From contig DHKM01000011.1 of NCBI GenBank assembly GCA_002404835.1, forward strand, positions 7,022 to 31,957: 24,936 nucleotides of DNA, given 5' to 3'. Position 1 is the stretch's first letter. Every line of letters begins with the position of its first letter. Below the pieces are notes generated by a model. The model made no database searches and was not told where the DNA came from. It was given only the letters and a program-made list of their open reading frames with translations. Shown in pieces: positions 16,921 to 24,877 of this stretch. Position numbers and translations under genes: made by a program. Origin of the DNA: Caryophanales bacterium UBA4694. Its GTDB lineage: Bacteria > Bacillota_I > Bacilli_A > RFN20 > CAG-288.

Positions 16921-17792
16921 AAATCTTCCTCCGAATCATCATTTTTCAATATCGGTTTATAAAGATCTGTTCTACGATCGCGGAAAATTCCCCAATCCCT
17001 TCTACGAAGATAGCATTCATCCAAATCAAAGGAATGGGTAAGAATCGTCTCATCTTCGCGATTGGCGGATTCAACAACGGTTCCCGTTTCATCTGTTATG
17101 AAGGACGAGCCATAGAATTTCATACTTGTCTTCTCTTCTTTTTCAATACCGATACGATTAGAAGCAACAACAGGCATGATATTTAAAGCCGATTGACCGA
17201 TCATACTATTTCTCCAATGTTGCATGGAATCGATAGGAAGAACGGGTTCACTTCCGATTGCGGTAGGAAACATAATAAAATCGGCGCCCTTCAAAGCAAG
17301 GATTCTGCCTGTTTCCAAAAACCATTGATCCCAACATATACCGATACCGACATTACCAAATTTCGAATGGAAAACCTTGAAACCAGTATCGCCTGGAGTG
17401 AAATAGAATTTTTCTTCATAATTATCACCGGTAGGAATATGTGATTTACGATATAATCCAAGTCTACTCCCATCGCTATCAATCACGCAAAGAGAATTGT
17501 AATAGCAATTACCGGCCTTCTCAAAAAAGGAAATAGGAAGAACGACATTATTTTCTTTAGCCACTTTTTCAAAATATGTTAAAGTTTTAGAATTCTTATA
17601 TTCCTCAGCAAAAGCAAACCTGGAGTAATCTTCAACCTGGCAGAAATAATTCCGTTCAAAAAGTTCCTGCAGCAAAATGACATCGGCTCCTTCATGATGC
17701 GCCCTCTCAATCATCTTCGTAGCATGATTGATATTCTCATCATAGTCTTTTGAACAAGCCATCTGTGTGGCAGCAAGTGTTACTTTTCTCAT
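16917..17792 (-). CDS. aguB: N-carbamoylputrescine amidase
   Basis: A 291-residue nitrilase-superfamily amidase that hydrolyses N-carbamoylputrescine to putrescine, CO2 and ammonia. The catalytic triad is visible: Glu43 in LLQELFE, Lys116 in YRKSHIP and Cys153 in GICWDQW. DNYEEKFYFTPGD and the PTAIGSEP segment are characteristic of the AguB subgroup. Length is typical. Its ATG lies one base after the aguA stop, with AAGGGGA as SD inside the end of aguA. Adjacency to agmatine deiminase makes the substrate assignment strong. Confidence 0.95.
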   Translation of the reverse strand: MRKVTLAATQMACSKDYDENINHATKMIERAHHEGADVILLQELFERNYFCQVEDYSRFAFAEEYKNSKTLTYFEKVAKENNVVLPISFFEKAGNCYYNSLCVIDSDGSRLGLYRKSHIPTGDNYEEKFYFTPGDTGFKVFHSKFGNVGIGICWDQWFLETGRILALKGADFIMFPTAIGSEPVLPIDSMQHWRNSMIGQSALNIMPVVASNRIGIEKEEKTSMKFYGSSFITDETGTVVESANREDETILTHSFDLDECYLRRRDWGIFRDRRTDLYKPILKNDDSEEDL

Positions 17793-17793
17793 T

Positions 17794-18933
17794 TTATTTG
17801 TCCCCTTCTTTTGGAATCACATAATAATTATCTGAAAACGGAATCTGCTTGGTAATACAATGGATGTTTCCTCCTCCGAGAAGGATTTCCCTGGAATAAA
17901 CAGGTATGATTTCTTTGTCTGGGAAAAGTTCAGTGAACTGCTTTAATGCGACTTCGTCCATTGGGTCATGGAACTGAGGAAGGATAATGAATTTCTCACC
18001 CATATAGAAATTGATGTAACTAGCTGCCAATCTTCTCCCTTCCATCCGATTTACAACACCTTTTTCCATAACAAGCCCATCTGCTTCTTCTTTCTTCATG
18101 AACTGTGGTTTAGGGAGCATCACCTTTGTGATTTCTAGTTTCCTGCCTTTGGCATCCTTTGATTTGGAAAGGTATTCGTAGTTTTCTTTGCAAAGGGCAT
18201 ATTGAGGATCGTTTTCATCATCCGTATAAGCTAAAAGTATACTGCCTGGTTTATAGAAACAAGCCATATTGTCGATATGACCATTTGTCTCATCATTGAA
18301 TATTCCATTCGGGACCCAAAGAATCTTTTGGACATTCAAAGTCTTTTTCAAAACGTTCTCTATCTGTCTCTTTGAAAAAGATGGGTTTCTTCCCTTGGAA
18401 AGAAGACAACATTCGCTAGTAAGAAGTGTACCTTCTCCATCGGAATGGACCGAACCACCTTCCAAAACAAAATCCTTTCTGGAATAACGGGGAATCATCA
18501 AATCCAGAAGAATATTTCTAGAAAGAAGGTTATCATCCTCCCAATCAGGATAAAGCCCATCGAATTTTCCACCCCAGGCATTAAAACCGAAGTCCACACC
18601 GCAGAGTTTTTTACTTTCATCATTGACAAGAAAAATCGGAGTCATATCCCTTGCCCAACTATCATCATATCTTTCACGGAAGAAATAGACGTTTTCACCC
18701 TCAAACTCACGGATAATCGAATAGGGAATTCTTGAATCGGCAATGACACAGACAAGTTCAAATTTGCTAATTGCCTTAACGACATCCTTGAATTCTTCCA
18801 ATGCAGGTTTTGCATTTTCTCTCCAAGTATCTTTACGATAAGGAAGCTCAACCAAGGTAGCTAGATGTTTTTCACCTTCAAACGGGAAACGGTACCCTTT
18901 GACGTCTTGGATTTCTTTTTCAATACTGTTCAT
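17794..18933 (-). CDS. aguA: Agmatine deiminase
   Basis: A 379-residue guanidino-group-modifying enzyme of the PPAD family that converts agmatine to N-carbamoylputrescine and ammonia. Signature segments are DDSWARDMTP, DFGFNAWGGKF, LEGGSVHSDGEGT and NGHIDNMA, and the nucleophile Cys359 lies in GGGNIHCITKQIP. Length is typical. SD AAAGGA precedes the ATG. It is the first gene of aguA-aguB-exoA and is divergent from the DJ-1 gene. No arginine decarboxylase, putrescine carbamoyltransferase or agmatine/putrescine antiporter is in the window, so agmatine is probably imported or made elsewhere. Confidence 0.97.
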   Translation of the reverse strand: MNSIEKEIQDVKGYRFPFEGEKHLATLVELPYRKDTWRENAKPALEEFKDVVKAISKFELVCVIADSRIPYSIIREFEGENVYFFRERYDDSWARDMTPIFLVNDESKKLCGVDFGFNAWGGKFDGLYPDWEDDNLLSRNILLDLMIPRYSRKDFVLEGGSVHSDGEGTLLTSECCLLSKGRNPSFSKRQIENVLKKTLNVQKILWVPNGIFNDETNGHIDNMACFYKPGSILLAYTDDENDPQYALCKENYEYLSKSKDAKGRKLEITKVMLPKPQFMKKEEADGLVMEKGVVNRMEGRRLAASYINFYMGEKFIILPQFHDPMDEVALKQFTELFPDKEIIPVYSREILLGGGNIHCITKQIPFSDNYYVIPKEGDK

Positions 18934-18969
18934 TTTGTTTTCCTTTAAACGATAAAAAATTTACCCATA

Positions 18970-18981
18970 TATTATATAATA
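18970..18981. promoter_or_regulatory. Palindromic, overlapping divergent -10 elements for aguA and the DJ-1 gene
   Basis: The perfect 12-base palindrome TATTATATAATA contains TATAAT on the plus strand (18975-18980) and on the minus strand (18976-18971). The predicted starts leave leaders of about 28 and 31 bases, each containing an SD. No convincing -35 is visible on either side. Confidence 0.5.
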
Positions 18982-19014
18982 GTCTTGGCCGGTTATCGGC
19001 GAAAGGAGTAAAAA

Positions 19015-19557
19015 ATGAAAATTCTCACAGTAATAACAGATGGATTTGAAGACAATGAAGCCATCGGAACGATTGCCATTCTTAGAAGAGCAGGACTTGA
19101 CGTAACCGTAAGCGGATTGAACTCAACCACGGCAAGAGGAAGATTCCAAAACCAGTTGGTTGATCTGAAAAATCTACGAGATTTAGATTATGCATCCTAT
19201 GATGCTCTTGTCATTCCGGGTGGTCCGGAATATATTTTGGAAGAAAAGGATCCTTATTTCCTTTCCATGGTCAAATATTTCATGTCAGAAAAAAAGATCG
19301 TAGCTGCAATCTGCGCCGCACCAACGATTCTAGGTCATCTAGGATTATTGAAAAACAGGAACTATACCTGTTTTACATCCATGAATGAAAATTTCGGCGG
19401 TCATTTCCATGATCAATATGTCGTTACAGATGGAAACCTGATTACGGGAAGAAGCGTAGCAGCAACTATCGATTTTGCGCTGGCAATTGTCGGTAAAATC
19501 CAAGGTGACGAAGCAGTCGAAAAATTGAAGAAGGAAATCTACTATGAAGAACGCTAA
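19015..19557 (+). CDS. DJ-1/PfpI family protein
   Basis: A 180-residue class I glutamine amidotransferase-like protein of the DJ-1/YajL/ThiJ type. The nucleophile-elbow Cys100 lies in AAICAAPTILG and the partner Glu15 in DGFEDNEAIG. YDALVIPGG and LITGRSVAATIDFALAIV are also diagnostic. Proposed roles in the family include deglycase, chaperone and oxidative-stress protection; which applies here is unknown. SD GAAAGGAG lies upstream. It is the first gene of a three-gene plus-strand operon, and its 3' end overlaps the CvpA-like gene by 14 bases. Confidence 0.93.
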   Translation: MKILTVITDGFEDNEAIGTIAILRRAGLDVTVSGLNSTTARGRFQNQLVDLKNLRDLDYASYDALVIPGGPEYILEEKDPYFLSMVKYFMSEKKIVAAICAAPTILGHLGLLKNRNYTCFTSMNENFGGHFHDQYVVTDGNLITGRSVAATIDFALAIVGKIQGDEAVEKLKKEIYYEER

Positions 19558-20326
19558 TATAATCGAAACCATTCAGCAAAGCGGGTTTTCGGTAATCGAT
19601 ATTATATGCTTTATCCTTCTTGCCCTTGCACTTATCCTCGGATTGATAAAAGGCTTTGGAAAAGGGACCGTGCGTTCCATAGCAAATTATTCAGGTCTTG
19701 CCTTAGCTTATTTTGCCGGGGTTCCTCTCTCAAGACAGATCATCGGAAATACCAAAGGAATCGGAAACAATTTTATTTTCGACCTCTATTTCAAATCCCT
19801 TCCTACAACAGAATGTTTCACAAAAAGCCTCAATGGATTAGATGCCATAGAAAAAACAGACGCCATGTCAGCCGCACTTGGTGAAATTCATATTCCTACT
19901 TTTTTCCGAGGTTTTTTCACTAGTAGAGCTCTGATTCTTGACGGAAGTGTAGGTCAGGCTCTTGCTTCCTCCTTTACTTTCCTTACCATCACTGCCATTT
20001 GTTTCATCCTCCTCTATCTCATTGCATTCATCCTTGTGAAAACAATTTTAGGGAAAATCACAGGCTTTGTATTCGGAGAAAACGGGAAGAACCTTCTTGG
20101 AAGAATTGCCGGAATGATCAAGGCCTTAGTAAAAACAGGTTTTATGATACTTGTTGTTTTTGCTATCATCATATTAATCAATCAGTTCATGATCAAAGCA
20201 GACAACACTGTCTTGAACGATTGGTTGGTGAATGATCTGAACCTGTCTGATGGAAGTACGTTCTCAATCGGAAGACTGTTCTACAATTCTGCAAATTCTG
20301 TTCTGAATTGGATTTCATTGAGGTAA
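19544..20326 (+). CDS. CvpA family membrane protein
   Basis: A 260-residue integral membrane protein. The N-terminal segment IDIICFILLALALILGLIKGFGKG is the CvpA-family signature, with a first TM at about 19-38. Further TM segments are at about 46-64, 140-165 and 193-213. The stretch at 65-135 should be an external or loop region. CvpA proteins are linked to envelope stress and to colicin V production in E. coli, with no settled molecular role. SD AAGGA precedes the ATG inside the DJ-1 gene. Its stop TAA lies within the SD of the next gene. C-terminal residues after about 215 are soluble. Confidence 0.85.
   Translation: MKNANIIETIQQSGFSVIDIICFILLALALILGLIKGFGKGTVRSIANYSGLALAYFAGVPLSRQIIGNTKGIGNNFIFDLYFKSLPTTECFTKSLNGLDAIEKTDAMSAALGEIHIPTFFRGFFTSRALILDGSVGQALASSFTFLTITAICFILLYLIAFILVKTILGKITGFVFGENGKNLLGRIAGMIKALVKTGFMILVVFAIIILINQFMIKADNTVLNDWLVNDLNLSDGSTFSIGRLFYNSANSVLNWISLR
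20320..20324 (+). promoter_or_regulatory. Shine-Dalgarno site deciding the start of the kinase-CYTH gene
   Basis: GAGGT lies five to six bases before ATG 20329 and overlaps the CvpA stop codon. It favours this ATG over an in-frame TTG at 20308, which has no SD. Confidence 0.75.
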
Positions 20327-20328
20327 TT

Positions 20329-21702
20329 ATGGCATTAACATTTCATCATCTCGACAAATGGGCATACGCAAATCTGGACTTGGTCGAAGAATCCATCCAA
20401 AAAGGAGGAAAAGCTCTTGTCATCATTTCGGGAGCTTCCTCAAGTGGAAAATCCTATGCTGCCCAATACCTGAAAAGTCTTCTAGAGGAAAACGGCCACC
20501 ACACCATCAGCATGTCCTTGGACCAATACGACATCGGTCTTTCGGGAATCGTTCCCAATAAGGCCAATCTCAATTTCTTCGATAATTCACTGCCAAACAT
20601 GGATTCCATCAAAGAGGCCATCAAAAAGGTCATCTATGACATCGATTTCGACAAAAAATATGATGAGGATGCGCTAAAGAAAATCAGGATTGCCTTAAAT
20701 GGACTGATTGAAGAAGACAAGATGGATCGTTTCATCGAAGCCCTTTCCATCGAATGGAAAAGAGTCAATTTCGACGAAACAACGGTTTATGACCTCCATG
20801 AAGCGAGTTTGGATATAAAGGAACTACTCTCCGGAGGAAAAGTTCAGGAGAAAATGTATTCCAAAATTGTCTCCGAAAGAGTTCCAAACGATGTCATTCT
20901 CGACGGAAAAGGAGTAGACTGCATCATAGTGGAAGGCATCTATGCCCTAGACGATTCCTTCATCCAGGAGTTCAAAAATCAGGATACGATCAAGAATTTC
21001 ATCGACGGAAATCCAAAATCTCTCTTTTTACGCAGGGTTATACGAGACACAAAGATTTCCAGTGCCAGTTCTCCATTTACAATAAACCTATACTTCAAAT
21101 ACATTGTGAAAGCCTACAATTCAACCATTCTTCCGTCAAGGAACAATGCCGACATCGTTCTCAACAATGATATGACCTTTTCTGAATTAAGAGCAGGCGA
21201 TCTCTATGTCACCAAAGACGAAATATTCACCAGAGACGATAAATATGTCGATACTCTTTTGAAGGAATCCCAGATTATTTCCACCCAGCTCCAGAAAGAC
21301 ATTTATTTCTCCGCGGAAAACGAAAACCTGGCAAACAACAACATCCTCAGATTAAGAGAGCTCTCTGTCGACAACGGAAAGACCTATTATCCGTCTTCCC
21401 TCGTTCACAAAGGAGCGCTTAAGATACGGAAAGACAACAAACTGATACGCCCAATCAACATTTTGCTCAAAGAAAATGAAATTTCGTCCGTTTGGAAAGC
21501 AGAAGAAGAAGTACTCAGCGATTTCCTCAACGCCGGTTTCTCGATCTCAAAGATGGAAAAAAAGACCAAGATCAAGATTATCTATAACAATCAGCCTCTC
21601 ACAATCCGAAGAATCCAAGGAAAAGGAAACTATATCGAATTCGATACAATGGAAAACAAATCCGTTGTCGAAAGCATCAAAAAGAAAGCAGAAGACAAGT
21701 AA
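20329..21702 (+). CDS. Uridine kinase-like P-loop protein fused to a CYTH (triphosphate tunnel)-like domain
   Basis: A 457-residue cytoplasmic protein. The N-terminal half (about 25-290) is a uridine kinase/phosphoribulokinase-type P-loop NTPase. It has Walker A GASSSGKS (35-42), SMSLDQYDIG, VEGIYAL (201-207) and RRVIRD (235-240), which in uridine kinases binds phosphates. The C-terminal part (about 320-442) looks like a CYTH domain: KDIYF, LRLREL, HKGALKIRK, INILLKENE, then EKKTKIKIIY and GKGNYIEFDTM, the R/K/E alternation of a triphosphate tunnel. The canonical ExExK opening is not intact. Plant TTM1/TTM2 proteins have the same order of domains, but whether this protein is a kinase, pyrophosphatase or triphosphatase cannot be told. 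It is the last gene of the DJ-1/CvpA operon and is followed by a terminator. Confidence 0.8.
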   Translation: MALTFHHLDKWAYANLDLVEESIQKGGKALVIISGASSSGKSYAAQYLKSLLEENGHHTISMSLDQYDIGLSGIVPNKANLNFFDNSLPNMDSIKEAIKKVIYDIDFDKKYDEDALKKIRIALNGLIEEDKMDRFIEALSIEWKRVNFDETTVYDLHEASLDIKELLSGGKVQEKMYSKIVSERVPNDVILDGKGVDCIIVEGIYALDDSFIQEFKNQDTIKNFIDGNPKSLFLRRVIRDTKISSASSPFTINLYFKYIVKAYNSTILPSRNNADIVLNNDMTFSELRAGDLYVTKDEIFTRDDKYVDTLLKESQIISTQLQKDIYFSAENENLANNNILRLRELSVDNGKTYYPSSLVHKGALKIRKDNKLIRPINILLKENEISSVWKAEEEVLSDFLNAGFSISKMEKKTKIKIIYNNQPLTIRRIQGKGNYIEFDTMENKSVVESIKKKAEDK

Positions 21703-21705
21703 GTC

Positions 21706-21734
21706 GCATCCGTGTCTCGGCACGGATGCTTTTT
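21706..21734 (+). terminator. Terminator after the kinase-CYTH gene
   Basis: A perfect 9-bp GC-rich stem (21706-21714 with 21721-21729) is followed by five T, immediately after the stop codon. Confidence 0.88.
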
Positions 21735-21752
21735 CTATTCAATTCAGTCAAA

Positions 21753-21789
21753 GAAAAATGCCGGACTCCTTTATCAAAAAAAATCCGAC
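21753..21789 (-). terminator. Possible terminator of the YjjI-YjjW operon
   Basis: On the minus strand GTCGGA (21789-21784) can pair with TCCGGC (21765-21760) across an 18-base loop, followed by ATTTTT. The loop is long, so this is tentative. Confidence 0.45.
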
Positions 21790-21797
21790 ATCCGCTT

Positions 21798-22652
21798 TCA
21801 AATGATAACCGCCTTACTTGCCCCGTTTTCAAATGCAAGTTTCTGCATTCGAATCAATTCATCCTGAGAACAAATGACTTTTCCGAAAATATCGATGCCT
21901 TCTTTTCTTACCCCGAAATAACGATATTTAAGAAGTTTATACCGGCACTGGTCTTTAACGATCCGACTCACATTGACGACCGTATTTTCATTCTGGCTTT
22001 CGAATTTCGGAAGTATGACAGTCCTCACTTCCTCAAGTCGGTGAATGGAAAGAAGATAATGAAGGTTATCAAGAACCACCTTATTGTCGACACCGCACAA
22101 ATACTCATGGAATGTTTTGTCAAAAGCCTTCACATCCAACATGACTCCGTCGGAAAGCAGCATCACTGATTCATAGTTTCGAAAATCAACAAACCCGTTG
22201 GAATCAATAAGCAAAGATAAAGTGGGATCGGACTTCCTAAGTTCGGAAAACAACTCATAGAGGAAAGAAGCTTGATTCATGCATTCCCCACCACTGACGG
22301 TGATTCCCCGAATAAAAGGGCGGACTTCCTGGATACGGGCGATGATTTCATCTACACCCATATAAGTGATTTTCGGAGAAGAGAGGTGTTTACAAGTATG
22401 GATACAAGCATCACATCCTACGCAAAGCGAAGAATTCCAGACAACCTTTCCGTTTTCCATGGTCAAGGCATGAGTAGGACATACCTTCACACATTCTCCG
22501 CAGTTTATACACATATGTATCGTTTCCGGATTGTGACAATAATAGCATCGAAACGGACAGGACTGAAAGAAAATAGACATCCTGTTTCCGGGGCCATCCA
22601 CGTTGGAAAACGGAATAATGCGGTTTACCGGTGCTTTTTCTTTACTTTCCAT
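21798..22652 (-). CDS. yjjW: YjjW family glycyl radical enzyme activase (radical SAM)
   Basis: A 284-residue radical SAM activase that generates the glycyl radical on its partner enzyme. The cluster motif CX3CX2C is Cys32, Cys36 and Cys39 in CPFRCYYC. Two further 4Fe-4S ferredoxin sites follow: Cys48/51/54/58 in CINCGECVKVCP and Cys77/80/83/87 in CVGCDACIHTCK. VSGGECM is the SAM-binding GGE region. NrdG-type activases lack the ferredoxin insert, so this is not NrdG. I chose ATG 22652, which places the RIIPFSNVDGPGNR opening as in the family and overlaps the YjjI gene by 11 bases. A TTG at 22688 would add 12 unexpected residues. No strong SD is present, so translation is probably coupled. Confidence 0.9.
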   Translation of the reverse strand: MESKEKAPVNRIIPFSNVDGPGNRMSIFFQSCPFRCYYCHNPETIHMCINCGECVKVCPTHALTMENGKVVWNSSLCVGCDACIHTCKHLSSPKITYMGVDEIIARIQEVRPFIRGITVSGGECMNQASFLYELFSELRKSDPTLSLLIDSNGFVDFRNYESVMLLSDGVMLDVKAFDKTFHEYLCGVDNKVVLDNLHYLLSIHRLEEVRTVILPKFESQNENTVVNVSRIVKDQCRYKLLKYRYFGVRKEGIDIFGKVICSQDELIRMQKLAFENGASKAVII

Positions 22653-24162
22653 CTGGTTTATACACACGCCTATTGAGAGAATGGCCAAAATCCCTTTGTC
22701 CCTTACCGAAAACGGTACAGTTGTTCATGGAAGGCGTATTCTGATCAAGCTTCTCAAGCTCACTCTTCTTGACAAGATACCCAGTCACACGGACAACATC
22801 ATTGTCACAGTCATAAGCCGTGAAATAACGCATTCCGCCATGGAAAGCACCTTTGATGATATCCAAAAGAGCAAGTGGCGAATTGTTCCATGTCTGGTCA
22901 AACTTGAAAATATCTCCGACACCGGATTCAAAATGCTTGTGCATTCTTCCCTCAATGGAAAGATGTTTGAATAGTTCAGGTTCGCAGCCAATCGGAATTC
23001 TGACGCCAGGAGCATCATCGCCTTTATCCGTTTCGATTCCGACTTGGGCATGCATGACGTAATGGTCGTTGCAGTTATGGCAATAAAGTCCCTTATGGTT
23101 TTGAACCATATTATAGATGGCATCAAGAATCCTCACGCCAAGATCTTCAGCCTCTTTATTGTTACCGAATCCCTTCTTCTTGTCCGTGATATGAAGAAGC
23201 TGATTCGTACATTCGGCAAGTCCGACCAGACCAACCATGCCAGTGAAATCATCCCGATGGACAAATCCTTCCGTAACAAGATAATTCGTCTTAAAGAAGT
23301 TTGATTTTTCCACAATAAACTGGATTCTCTGGTCTATGTTTCTAAGGATGAGATTGACATAGAACGGAAGAACACGATTGAAAAAATCATCAATATCCGT
23401 CGCTTTCTTGCTGATTTCATACATTCTCAGTCTCGGAAGAGTATAGCCACCTCCGCCGATACGGAAAGCATTGTAACAGCTCACGATAGCGTATTTACCT
23501 TCACCAAGTTCCGAACTATAGATCTTGTCATTGGCAAAACTCGGCTTAGAAGTCTTGAGCATGCAGTCGATAGAAGCAACAGCCAGATCTTCCGGAGTGA
23601 TATCCTCATTATAAATGAGAGAGAGATTCGGAACAGCAAGCTGCATCTCTTTTGTCAAATCAAGAATAATACGGGTAACACGGTTATCCTTAGGTCCGAT
23701 ATTGGCATGAACAAAAGAATCCGTCAATGTCTTATCGATATTCAAGAGGAAAAGCTTCAATGCTTTTCTTGTCTCCTTCTCATCCTTGTCGAACGGTTCG
23801 AAAAGCTCCGAGAAATTCCCAAGATAGACCGGGAAAGACGTGATGGAAGGGACATTTCTATACATGATGAGAAGAGCATTTGTTGCTTCCCAAATATCCT
23901 GAGGCGGTTCAACTCCCAAAAATTTGCTGCCCTCACGGAAGAATTTTTGATAATCTGGAACAATGTATCTTGGCCGATAAGGGGATCTGCCTTCTCCTAA
24001 ATCGCAGATACACTTGTCCTTTAATGCCTGAACAAAATCAGGATCCCTAGGCAAGGACTCGTCCTTGCTCTCGGCAAGTCTTGCCAAGGCAAGAACTTGC
24101 TGCTGATAAGTCAAAGTCGGATCCTGGATGATAGACATAACATCGCTAGCTATTTTACTCAT
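22642..24162 (-). CDS. yjjI: YjjI family glycine radical enzyme
   Basis: A 506-residue anaerobic glycyl radical enzyme of the YjjI family, whose substrate is not known. The radical-bearing loop is RVTGYLV near the C-terminus, with Gly461. SCYNAFRIGGGG around Cys229 is the likely thiyl-radical loop. The N-terminal part (ICDLGEGRSPYRPRYIVPDY, then NVPSITSFPVYLG) recalls E. coli YjjI. The C-terminal CHNC (361-364) differs from the NrdD zinc site in position, and the length is far below NrdD or PFL. SD GAGGAGG lies upstream of the ATG. It is the first gene of a two-gene operon with its activase, in the same order as E. coli yjjI-yjjW. The enzyme class is firm; the reaction is unknown. Confidence 0.88.
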   Translation of the reverse strand: MSKIASDVMSIIQDPTLTYQQQVLALARLAESKDESLPRDPDFVQALKDKCICDLGEGRSPYRPRYIVPDYQKFFREGSKFLGVEPPQDIWEATNALLIMYRNVPSITSFPVYLGNFSELFEPFDKDEKETRKALKLFLLNIDKTLTDSFVHANIGPKDNRVTRIILDLTKEMQLAVPNLSLIYNEDITPEDLAVASIDCMLKTSKPSFANDKIYSSELGEGKYAIVSCYNAFRIGGGGYTLPRLRMYEISKKATDIDDFFNRVLPFYVNLILRNIDQRIQFIVEKSNFFKTNYLVTEGFVHRDDFTGMVGLVGLAECTNQLLHITDKKKGFGNNKEAEDLGVRILDAIYNMVQNHKGLYCHNCNDHYVMHAQVGIETDKGDDAPGVRIPIGCEPELFKHLSIEGRMHKHFESGVGDIFKFDQTWNNSPLALLDIIKGAFHGGMRYFTAYDCDNDVVRVTGYLVKKSELEKLDQNTPSMNNCTVFGKGQRDFGHSLNRRVYKPDGK

Positions 24163-24186
24163 GCTGGCCTCCTCAATTTCCTAATC

Positions 24187-24216
24187 ATTATAGCCAAAAC
24201 AAAACCATACAGTGAA
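24187..24216 (-). promoter_or_regulatory. Promoter of the YjjI-YjjW operon
   Basis: On the minus strand TTCACT (24216-24211, 4/6 match) and TATAAT (24192-24187) are separated by 18 bases, just upstream of the GAGGAGG SD. No FNR or Rex consensus was seen nearby. Confidence 0.6.
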
Positions 24217-24247
24217 AAAAAGCTCTTAGATTTTCAAAAAATAAAAA

Positions 24248-24276
24248 TGAACAAAATTTCAAATTTATTGTATACT
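24248..24276 (+). promoter_or_regulatory. Promoter of the zinc-ribbon membrane protein gene
   Basis: TGAACA (24248-24253, 4/6 match) and TATACT (24271-24276) are separated by 17 bases, and AAAGGA serves as SD before the ATG. Confidence 0.6.
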
Positions 24277-24310
24277 AGTCTTAACCTCATGGGGAAAGGA
24301 AAAGAACAAC

Positions 24311-24697
24311 ATGACAGAACTTAGATATTGCAGCCATTGCGGAAGACAAATTGATGAAAACGACGCTTATTGTCCACATTGCGGCGCCAAAATCGAAAAA
24401 GAAGAAAGCAACTATGAGTCCCGGTATGAACCAAAAGAAAACCAGAGTTATCAAAATGGGAATTATCAAGGCTTGGAAAACAAAAATACCAACTCCAACG
24501 ATACTTTGACTTTAGTTTTCGGAATCCTATCTATTGCACTAGGAGGAATCCTTTGGACGATATTGACATTCGTTTTCGCAGCCAAAGCAGATCCAAATGA
24601 TCAAAAGACAAAAATCGGAAAAATGCTGGCTGTTATAGGTTGTGTTCTTTGGATAGTCATCTTAATCATCCAAATCTCGCTGATTTTCTCACGTTAA
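24311..24697 (+). CDS. Small zinc-ribbon membrane protein of unknown function
   Basis: A 128-residue protein. The N-terminus is a zinc ribbon with Cys7, Cys10, Cys21 and Cys24 in CSHC and CPHC. A polar linker (about 30-62) is rich in Asn, Glu, Gln and Tyr. Two TM segments follow at about 65-91 and 104-126, joined by a short charged loop (KADPNDQKTKIGK). Zinc-ribbon plus two-TM proteins are common and mostly uncharacterised in Bacillota. It is monocistronic, divergent from the yjjI operon, and followed by a terminator. The reading frame and membrane topology are well supported; no function is proposed. Confidence 0.88.
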   Translation: MTELRYCSHCGRQIDENDAYCPHCGAKIEKEESNYESRYEPKENQSYQNGNYQGLENKNTNSNDTLTLVFGILSIALGGILWTILTFVFAAKADPNDQKTKIGKMLAVIGCVLWIVILIIQISLIFSR

Positions 24698-24703
24698 AGA
24701 AAT

Positions 24704-24748
24704 AAAAAAGATAGAGATAAAACAAAAGCAAAGATCTCTATTTTTTTT
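24704..24748. terminator. Terminator after the zinc-ribbon gene
   Basis: The arms ATAGAGAT (24711-24718) and ATCTCTAT (24734-24741) are followed by a run of eight T. An A-run precedes the left arm, so it could also act on the minus strand. Confidence 0.75.
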
Positions 24749-24751
24749 ATT

Positions 24752-24780
24752 AAAAAAGTTGACTGGACATTCCAGTCAAC
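24752..24780 (-). terminator. Terminator of the tRNA-Asn/tRNA-Glu transcript
   Basis: A perfect 10-bp stem (24758-24767 with 24771-24780) has a three-base loop and is followed on the minus strand by six T (24757-24752). It lies 15 bases past the tRNA-Glu CCA end. Confidence 0.88.
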
Positions 24781-24795
24781 TGATTTTATCCAAGA

Positions 24796-24871
24796 TGGTG
24801 ACCTGGACGGGGTTTGAACCCGTGAATGCATCCTTGAAAGGGATGTGAGTTAACCGCTTCTCCACCAGGCC
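24796..24871 (-). tRNA. tRNA-Glu (anticodon TTC)
   Basis: A complete 76-base tRNA. The acceptor GGCCTGG pairs with CCAGGTC with one G-U. The anticodon stem CATCC/GGATG encloses loop CTTTCAA with anticodon TTC at 24838-24836. The T-stem is ACGGG/CCCGT. The discriminator is A and CCA is encoded at 24798-24796. It follows tRNA-Asn after six bases and precedes a strong terminator. Confidence 0.95.
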
Positions 24872-24877
24872 TAATGA

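Noticed and set aside
20308..20328. TTG start adding seven residues to the kinase-CYTH protein
   Set aside because: It lies inside the CvpA-like gene without an SD, while ATG 20329 has GAGGT at proper spacing.
22653..22688. TTG start adding 12 residues to the YjjW activase
   Set aside because: The added residues do not match activase openings, and ATG 22652 gives the expected N-terminus.
22642..24162. Anaerobic ribonucleotide reductase (NrdD) with NrdG
   Set aside because: The enzyme is far too short, lacks the ATP-cone, and its N-terminus resembles YjjI. The activase has two ferredoxin clusters, which NrdG lacks.
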